Shown here: positions 56,967-64,000 of the stretch, one piece after another
Position numbering within the stretch: the stretch's first letter is position 1
Layout: each line of letters opens with the position of its first letter
Assembly: GCA_021229015.1 (NCBI GenBank)
Contig: CM037788.1
Location: forward strand, 48,290,033 to 48,354,032
Direction of reading: 5' to 3'
Origin: Solen grandis
Lineage: Eukaryota; Mollusca; Bivalvia; Adapedonta; Solenidae
Length of the DNA stretch: 64,000 nt
Position numbers and translations under genes: made by a program
The notes under the pieces: model-generated
Told to the model about the DNA's origin: nothing
The model's database searches: none
Seen by the model: the letters and a program-made list of their open reading frames with translations, nothing else

Positions 56967-59900
56967 CTAATCTGCAAAAACGCTTTCTAGTTTTGCAGTT
57001 ATTTCTATATTGGCTCTTGTCTGTTCAATAGCCATATCGAAAGCTATTTGCCCTGTTCCCAAGTCGTCTTTTTCACTTATGAAGCGCTCCAGCTGTGAAA
57101 AAAAAATAGTACATATATATGTCAGAAATTGCTTATAATCAGTGAAATTACTAGGGTTCCAGGAATGATTAAAACCTTGACTTGCTAGTTAAAGTAGATG
57201 ATAGAGATGGAAAACGTATTTTAAAAGCATTATCTTTTGCTCTTTTTAACCGATACATTAGAAGCAGTAGTACTTAAACTACCTTTCAGCTGAGTGCCAA
57301 GCAAGAGAGCTATACATGTACCAGTACGCTTTGTTCAGCCAAGAAACGAAAACATGAATTTCATTTTCGCGGCGGAATCTCTTACTACTCAACCCCCCTG
57401 ACCTTGACCAATACTCTGCTTTTTATGGGCCCTACAGATATATAGACATCAGTTTGTACAAATAATTACCGATCTCAGCTCGCTTTGTGTATTAAAAGGT
57501 TGAGTGATGGTCTTGATTAATCTTGAAAACAGGTTCAATCCATGCCCATACCTGAAAACGAAAAAAAGAGGAAACGATGTTATTTTCGCACTTTGTTGGG
57601 GTAGCATGTAGAATGTTTGCATTCCTGCGTCTATATTAAACAGTATATGTAAACTTTCTTCATGCGTAGGAATCCTTTACAAAATAAAAAAAAAATAAGG
57701 AAATAAGGTTATTGTCATAACGTAATTTACTGAATGATCTGCATATTTTTTATTCCTACGTCAGAAGAGGGATGATGGTCCAAAATTATCAGGACTTGGA
57801 CTGATATCAAAACTCAATGAAATACACATATCAGAAAAGAAGAAATTATACTGTTCAATACTTTGTGCTTGGTGTTTGAAAATTTCATGGCTGAAAAACA
57901 AACAATAATAAAATTATATATATATATATATATATATGAGCCGCGTCATGGAAAAACCTGCCTTAATGACAAAATTTTCGAATTTCACATTTTTACATTT
58001 TCATTTACTGTGTTCATTTCTGAACAATATCTGAAAAAATTAAATCAATATGTCAATAAATGTAAATTTTAAAAAGGTTTTTAATTTGACGTCAAACCAG
58101 AAGCAACCTAAAACTAATTTGTCAAACAATTTAAATTCTAACGTGTTTAAAATGCGTTTCACATTTACAGTATAAATGGTAGAGGTGTAACAATAAGTCG
58201 ACTTATCGATTTATCGCGATCTATGCAGCTCCGATGGTAATAAATCGATACCAAACTCATCCATCGATAACTATCGCGATAGTTCAGTCAACAATCGATA
58301 GTATTATTATAATATTCGTTGAAAATGTTTGTTGACATGCCATGGTTGCGTAATAGTCACGGGACGCTTACTTTGCGCACTGAAACATTTTTACAAGCGC
58401 CCAGGCGACACAGCATCAATTACAAGCCAGAGGGGGATAGGGTATTACTCGAATGCGATATCAATGTCCCGTAGTGAAAAAAATGCCGGGTCGCGGAAAA
58501 GCAGACGACGACTTCGTCATAGTGGCTAATAAAAAAGCCAAATCAAAAGTGTGGGGGAGTTTCGGCTATATTCAAAAAGGCGAAGTGATGGACGAAAACC
58601 GGGTCGGCTGCAAAATATGCCGGACAGTGCTTAAATACAGTGGGAACACGACGAATCTGCAAGTTTGTTAGTTTCCGTGCCCCTGACTATTTAGCCTACT
58701 GTCGGATATAAACTGCGCTTTTGTTACTTTCAGTTTCTTATTAACACTGGAATAAATTTCGGACCTTGTATAAATAAAGCATAAATGCTTTGTAGACCAC
58801 ATCCTGTTTATTTTATGCCAAATAACATCAATATATTTATTTTCGGTCTGGGTGGTTTCAATTTGGTCCGCGCGCTTACTATAAATAGCATGTCACGTTC
58901 GCAAATTTCACCGAAAAAAATGTGTTGTCTGATCTTATTTCATTTATTCAAAACAGATAAATATGGATTTTATTTTTCTAATGTGTACCATTTGGCATAA
59001 AATTAACTTTATAGATCTCATACCAGATAAATATTAAAATTAAAGTAATAATAAGAAAAAAAAAACTAGATTCTGTTCATTCTAATATTTTGATTACTGC
59101 AAGGAAACAGAAGCAGTAAGTGAATGATTCAGTATTCTACAGTTACGTATATAGAACTACTTTCTATTTGTAATATGATGGGTTAGTCATACATATGAAA
59201 TAATTTCAATACTTTTAAGTAAATAACAAATTTAATATTTCACTTTTTATATAGGCTAGATCTAGATCTATAGTTTAAATATGTTTGAAAATAGATCTGA
59301 TCTGTAATGCTTGATGTTTCAAATTTCTGAATAATCCCCCAAGACTGAAGCATTATATATATAAACTATCGCAATGGTATCGTGATAGTAGCTGATTATT
59401 ACAATAGTATCGCAATAGTGATTTCAACTATCGTGATACTATCGTGATAGTCTTTTCAGTGGCAATAGTCACCTCTAATAAATGGTACTAGATATCAACG
59501 AATACTTATATTATATTGATTTGGCTATGTAAATTCGTTACATACTGTTTCATATGTTACAATGTTGCCTAGCAACGGCGAAAAAATCATATTATAAAGA
59601 AATAACTTACTAATAAAATGATTAAATGAGTATATTACCTTCACACTGACCGATATTGGTTCATACGAAATAGCGAGACCATTTAATTATGTAATAAATC
59701 ATAATTTGGTGCCGCTATCACATGTAATTTATTTAAGGTGTTTGACAGTTTACCGTTGCACGACGTTACGTCAAATGCAGAATTTGGGCATGTAAATTAA
59801 AAGCTCAACAGTATAATGTGTACCGAGAACAGCAAATATATTTTATTATTTGCTTCATAAGTCACATGGATGAATAGTAACCATAAAAATACCATTCTTT

Positions 59901-62485
59901 CAGTAAGAATTTACTACAATAAGTACATTGTATATACGACATATACATAAATTCTATGTTGACTGGGAATTAACATAACCTTAAGTCACCCTCATAGATT
60001 CCTGGCTTGGACCAGTACTTTGCACCTAAACATTGTCGCCATGAAGGACAGGACAAAGTTCGTCTTGATATGCTGGTCGTACGTTTGGGCGAACTGATTT
60101 GTACAGGTATTCGGCCCTAGCTCGACTGAAACCTCGTGACGGGACGTGTGTAGGTCGATTTACTGTATCGAAGCGAAATGATGCATCATTTCAACATCGT
60201 CAAGACCTCTGTCACAATTCCTGGCTCAGCCGACGTACATCTGAGGTACTGGTACTCTCTGAAAAAATTACGATGTACACATAAAACCCACCAACACCAA
60301 CAGAATTCAGCGTGTGGAAAATACAACAGATATTAATGATACCACACTAATTCAAATTGTCCGAGAAATATATATTCTTAATGTTTATCACGTTCCGCTA
60401 TGGAGAGAGCGTATATATAAGGAATTTTTATGTGCATAATTATGAAGATAGAATCACGTGCATATTCATGAAGATAGAATCACCATCTTTTTCCATTATA
60501 ACAAACTTAAATCACGAAAACCATTACTGCAATAGATGAGTGTATACCTTTTGTGCCTGAAGAACATGGTCTCTCATTTCTGTACTAGCTGCCAATTTGC
60601 TTTCTTCATCCACGGCATCTACAATCATTTCCGAATCCTTTCATATCTTGCGCATGCATCATCCCGAGGAGTTAGTATTTTTACGTGAGGAAGGCAATTC
60701 ATCCATACAGTTTAATTTCACAATTCTAACAGGCGGAGTTAGCTCTGAAGAAGCTGACATGTACTCCTCCTGTAAGTGTTTCTTTGTTGTTTCAGAACTT
60801 ATGTATACGGGGATGTGGGTGTCTCTTCCTCTTGGTGCTACTGGCTGAGGGAGTCTCTTTTCTTCCGCGTGATTGCAAATAAAACGTACGACCCTTTTAA
60901 CATATTCATATTTTAAACTGTGTGGTTTTGCTTTTCCTTTATTGCCATGCTCTTCCAAATGTGATGATTATGTTTTGCAATGAGGTTCTACATAAGTCAT
61001 AACCGAGCAAAAATGTTTGCTTACACACAACTTTTGCACAAAATATAAACGCATGTCTTATTCTTTTTCTTTTTTCCCCACGTTTCACGTTTTGTTGTAT
61101 CACTATTTGCTGATTCACTTAGTACCCCCTTGATATTAAAGGTCTTTTTCATCCATTTCCATCTCTCTCACATTTAGAATGTACATGTAGTCATATATTT
61201 CGTCAGATGAAAACTTAGTGCTGCACGTCATGGTACATGTACACCCATCCCGACAGAAGTCCTCTATTTTTGTAATTCACTGTTTTCTGTGTCTAGTGAT
61301 TCATGAACTTTACTTGCTTTTGTTTTCTCATCAGAACTCACATTTTCTTTAGCCTGGCGTAAGGACTACTGTGTTCGTCCCTTTACAATATTTTCTACAT
61401 TCACATTATCTTCCACAAAGATTGGCAGTTCTTCATCATGCATTTCTGAGATTTGGGAGCATAGTGGGGTATTAAGAGGTGTCCTGCCGAAGTTGTCTGA
61501 GAGCAGACTTTCAAGCTCCTGAAAAAAAAAAAAAAAAAAAACTAATTAAGTGAAAATATATGTATATAATTAGAATCTAAATTACTAAGTTGATCTATAT
61601 ACAAATTATATTGCTACCTTCTCGATTTCAATTTTCGGAAAAGTCTGTTTAAATTCTTAAAAATAATAAATAAAAAAGGATAGGAAAGAAAATAATGAGA
61701 AAAAAACAATGTCGGGAATATAAAATGAGAATGAAAAAAAAAAAAAAAAAAAGATAACGAAAAACGATTCTACTATGGACCGAACCCGAACGTCTTCCTA
61801 ACAGTACGTGAATTCGCAGCACCTTAGCCCACTGAGCTAATTCGCAAGGCTTACATAAGTCATGTTTTTAAATATATAACACTCATAGAATATCAATTCC
61901 TGCGTGTAGAGCGGGTTATTACATTTTTTGAAATAAAAAAGTTAACTTTTATCTTTTTACACTTCCTGACAATCATAGAACACAAAGCTAAATTACATAA
62001 AATAAGAGCTGCATCAGAGATCTATTAAATATTTAAAATAAAATGCAGACGAGAAAAGTTATTATGGTTTTGAGTTTAAAATATCTTAAAATAGAATATA
62101 TATTTATCCATTTAAAATGTCAAATAAGTATGAATAAGATATAACTCAACTGGAAAACTGCTCATCACTTTTTATGTAATTCAAAAGGATACGGTATCTG
62201 GGGATATCTCAAACATTTTAGACCGCCTTTTTTTAAGATTAATACCTTTTCACGATCACAATAAGTGGGTAGAGGTTTAAGACCAAATACAAAAAAGTAT
62301 CTTTGAGTGAACTTACCTGAAAATCCTCGTCTATTTAGTTCGTTATTCCTTTCAAAACAACATTTTAGCTCGTAAACAAAAACTGTCTTGTGTAATCCAC
62401 ATGTAGAAATTTTGTGACGTCATTTCAAAAGGGACTTCCCGATAACGTCATCAATGTCATTAAGGTAGGTTTTTCCATAACGCGG

Positions 62486-62543
<58 letters not shown>

Positions 62544-63202
62544 ATAGCCGTAATGTATTGTTTTTATTATTTCTGTTGATCTCGGTAAAAGCTTTTAAGT
62601 AAATAAAAATCAAAATATGCGAAAATACGACAATTTATGAAAACCAAGAAATACGTTTTCGCTCATATCTATCAGTCAATTTATTGGTAACAGAATTTGT
62701 TCTTGTCACAAGCATCCTATCCTGAAATCATTCAATAACTTTTAACTCCCACACTCTGTATGTGATTAAATACAATATGCGTATTCATCCCTTCAAAAAG
62801 TTAGTTATAATAACAGAAAGCTCTGCTAATAAACCCTAGCTCCTCTATGAAGATGAGTATGGCTTATACTGACCTACCAAACTCCACGCAGTAGTTACCT
62901 CCCCCCATACAGTTGTAGTTTTGATTGCAAGGGTGGTGTTTGCTGACCTACATATATCATTTTATATTCCTGTCACGAGTGTAATGCTTTAGTAAAGTAT
63001 ATATTTCAACAAAAGTTCCCACTTTCTCACTCATATTGCTTAGCTTAAAATCTACACATACGCATTGAAAATATAGTCCCAGTTTTCCATAAGGAAGGTC
63101 CAGGCCATCAGCCGTCCTACGGGTGTCAAAGCAATCTGCTCCACCATGTACAGCCGGTCCGTAACGGAAAAGTCTTCCGTAAACAGCGCACTTTTCAGAA
63201 GA
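56967..63202 (-). CDS. M1-family aminopeptidase, last three exons (C-terminal domain); 5' part beyond the window
   Basis: Minus-strand exons in order are 63202-63062, 57551-57470 and 57092-56967 (stop at 56969-56967). All have acceptor and donor signals and matching phases (2 then 0). They encode the helical ERAP1_C-like end of an M1 aminopeptidase: LYMVEQIALTPVGRLMAWTF, LMENWDYIFNAYGHGLNLFS, RLIKTITQPFNTQSELRS, LERFISEKDDLGTGQIAFD, and a terminal MAIEQTRANIEITAK. The catalytic exons must lie above 64000. The 5.5-kb intron between the first two exons holds a hAT element and other insertions. It faces the M1 gene at 19033-27140; the two could be paralogues or parts of one misassembled gene. 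Confidence 0.85.
57282..57335 (-). repeat. family B SINE fragment
   Basis: GCTGAGTGCCAAGCAAGAGAGCTATA matches the body of the copy at 15889-16195. Confidence 0.5.
57938..57970. repeat. GAGCCGCG-type repeat end next to (AT)n, copy 1
   Basis: GAGCCGCGTCATGGAAAAAC continuing to CTTAATGAC, immediately after an (AT)n tract. It is the inverse of the copy at 62456-62490. Confidence 0.7.
58172..59485 (+). mobile_element. hAT-type DNA transposon, internally deleted, with 8-bp target-site duplications
   Basis: The element 58180-59477 begins TAGAGGTGTAAC and ends GTCACCTCTA, giving 8-bp terminal inverted repeats. It is flanked by ATAAATGG on both sides (58172-58179 and 59478-59485). An 8-bp duplication and TAGAGGTG-like ends are typical of hAT elements. 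Subterminal regions carry clustered palindromic words (CTATCGCGATAG, CTATCGTGATA), probable transposase-binding sites. Only a BED-finger exon is present. The hAT catalytic and dimerisation regions are absent, so it is non-autonomous. Confidence 0.9.
58453..58664 (+). CDS. BED-type zinc finger exon of the hAT element
   Basis: An ATG at 58453, or a second at 58486 (MPGRGKADDD), opens a frame with KSKVWGSFGYIQKGEV, then VGCKICRTVLKYSGNTTNLQ. This is the BED pattern (aromatic VW..F, CxxC, then NTTNL before the His pair). The expected His pair would lie in the next exon. After CTGCAA a GTTTGT donor is possible, and without splicing a stop follows at once. BED domains bind DNA at the N-terminus of hAT transposases and ZBED proteins. 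No continuation is seen inside the element. Confidence 0.75.
59486..60596. other. M1 intron sequence, nothing firmly recognised
   Basis: Plus-strand text at about 60050-60285 is less AT-rich and reads like degraded coding DNA (RLDMLVVRLGELICTG, RRTSEVLVLSE), but I do not recognise it and see no splice framework. Confidence 0.35.
60600..61518 (-). pseudogene. decayed multi-copy mobile-element-like ORF
   Basis: On the minus strand an acceptor (T-run then CAG) precedes 61518, and the frame reads ELESLLSDNFGRTPLNTPLC, ending at a stop after VKGRTQ. Further text follows in changing frames: FSSDEIYDYMY, SDTTKRETRGKK. An open stretch from 60958 contains KYEYVKRVVRFICNHAEEK and RGRDTHIPVYISSETTKKHL. 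The pattern recalls a repeated uncharacterised protein family found in many copies in marine invertebrate genomes, but I cannot name it with certainty. Stops and frameshifts indicate that it is dead. Confidence 0.4.
61519..62455. other. M1 intron, nothing recognised
   Basis: AT-rich with A-runs at about 61522-61541 and 61735-61752. No gene is seen. Confidence 0.4.
62456..62538. repeat. GAGCCGCG-type repeat end next to (AT)n, copy 2 (inverted)
   Basis: TAAGGTAGGTTTTTCCATAA followed by CGCGGCTCATATAT is the reverse complement, with two mismatches, of the word at 57938, again beside (AT)n (62488-62538). Confidence 0.75.
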
Positions 63203-63288
63203 CTTAAAAGTTAAAATAAAAGCAATGTTCCAAATTTAAGTCGACAAATTTATTTGATAAGAAAGGAAAAAGACAACCATTTCATTTG

Positions 63289-63427
63289 TTTTTAGCTCAC
63301 CTGGAACGAAGTTACCTGATTTTACATAGGCTAATATGGGATATAGGAAAAAACCTGAAAAAAAAATTCTCCTCAGAAACCTAATGATACCAGGTGAGCG
63401 ACCAAGGGCCATTATGGCCCTCTTGTT
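63289..63427 (+). mobile_element. short Helentron/pearl-like element without monomers
   Basis: TTTTTAGCTCACCTGG at the left, CCAGGTGAGCGACCAAG about 35 bp from the right end, then GGGCCATTATGGCCC and TCTTGTT. These are the same ends as the elements at 42698 and 52540, but the 139-bp copy has no tandem monomers. It defines the termini of the family. Confidence 0.8.
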
Positions 63428-64000
63428 CACGTAGTATCTCGCTAATGATACGATAAAATCTATATAACAAATATCACGTGATCAGTTTTATGTATGATAA
63501 GTATGTAAGATGTAAACACAATTTGGCTATGTAGAAAGAGAAACGAGGACGAGGACTGTACGTAGAAATATTTAAAGTTAATAAATGTGATTAAATACAT
63601 GTAAAATATATTCTCAAAGTAAATTTAACTCATTTGAACACTTTTAATGAAAAAAAAAACACTTCCTTAATTAATTTTCTACCTTATGAAGTTTATTTCC
63701 CTGCTATATCTAAAAGCTCATTAGATATGAACACAGACGGTCTAAGATTGTTAATTTGTTGGACAAATACAAATAAAGTGATAAATATCCTTCATATTGC
63801 TAGTGTAGTCCTGCAAAGACCATTTATTTCATCTCGCAGAAACAACACAATAGCGGCATGTCCTCACAATGGCGATAGGCAGGGGCTGTCAATGATTTTC
63901 GGTGAGAAATAATTACGTACAGATTGAGACAAATCATATATAAACCGGCCATTATTAAAAGTACAGCCTCAATTGCATTTTTACTCACACCAGTGGAAAA
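63428..64000. other. M1 gene flank or intron at window end, nothing recognised
   Basis: I looked on the minus strand for the next upstream M1 exon and saw none. The plus-strand ORF at 63634-63912 has no recognisable domain. Confidence 0.4.

Overview
The window is eukaryotic and animal-like. Its genes are split by GT-AG introns, its intergenic DNA is AT-rich, and much of it is satellites and mobile elements. It is most likely from a mollusc, probably a bivalve: it carries tRNA-headed SINEs, elements with tandem ~145-bp monomers starting AGCTCACCTG, and several fold-back MITE families of a type common in bivalve genomes. That placement is inference. There is one 100-N assembly gap (28344-28443).

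Layout. (1) 484-2824 (+): a complete five-exon S-adenosylmethionine-dependent methyltransferase of the winged-helix Rv2258c-like type. (2) 2825-12942: no convincing gene; it holds a 39-bp minisatellite, SINEs and a palindromic MITE. (3) 12943-17464 (+): five exons encoding the end of a signal peptide, two Ig domains and an EGF domain of neuregulin/EGF-ligand type. (4) 19033-27140 (+): eight exons encoding the N-terminal and catalytic parts of an M1 zinc aminopeptidase. Groups 3 and 4 join in phase, and no start, stop or anchor exon is visible between them, so they may form one chimeric ectoenzyme gene. Introns here hold 34-bp, 56-bp and 47-bp satellites. (5) 28481-32770: an array of degenerate ~345-455-bp units framed by about 32 perfect TGACGTCA palindromes. 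(6) 35355-39866 (+): a three-exon type II membrane glycosyltransferase with a DXD motif and one single-base frameshift. (7) 40374-49000: dense repeats, namely two LTR-like copies, a Helentron/pearl-like element and fold-back MITEs. (8) 49222-52440 (-): a degraded Ty3/gypsy-type element with integrase, a PHD-like cysteine cluster and then an ORF ending in a TatD-like nuclease domain. (9) 52540-53727: a second pearl-like element, followed by an orphan exon at 54044 and a 35-bp satellite. (10) 56967-63202 (-): the last three exons of a second M1 aminopeptidase. Its 5.5-kb intron holds a hAT element with intact 8-bp target-site duplications and a BED-finger exon, plus a decayed mobile-element-like ORF.

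The host genes look unrelated in pathway: small-molecule methylation, cell-surface proteolysis and Golgi glycosylation. The most noteworthy items are the Ig-Ig-EGF-M1 candidate fusion, the retroelement carrying a TatD-like domain, the TGACGTCA array, and the two inward-facing incomplete M1 genes on either side of an assembly gap.
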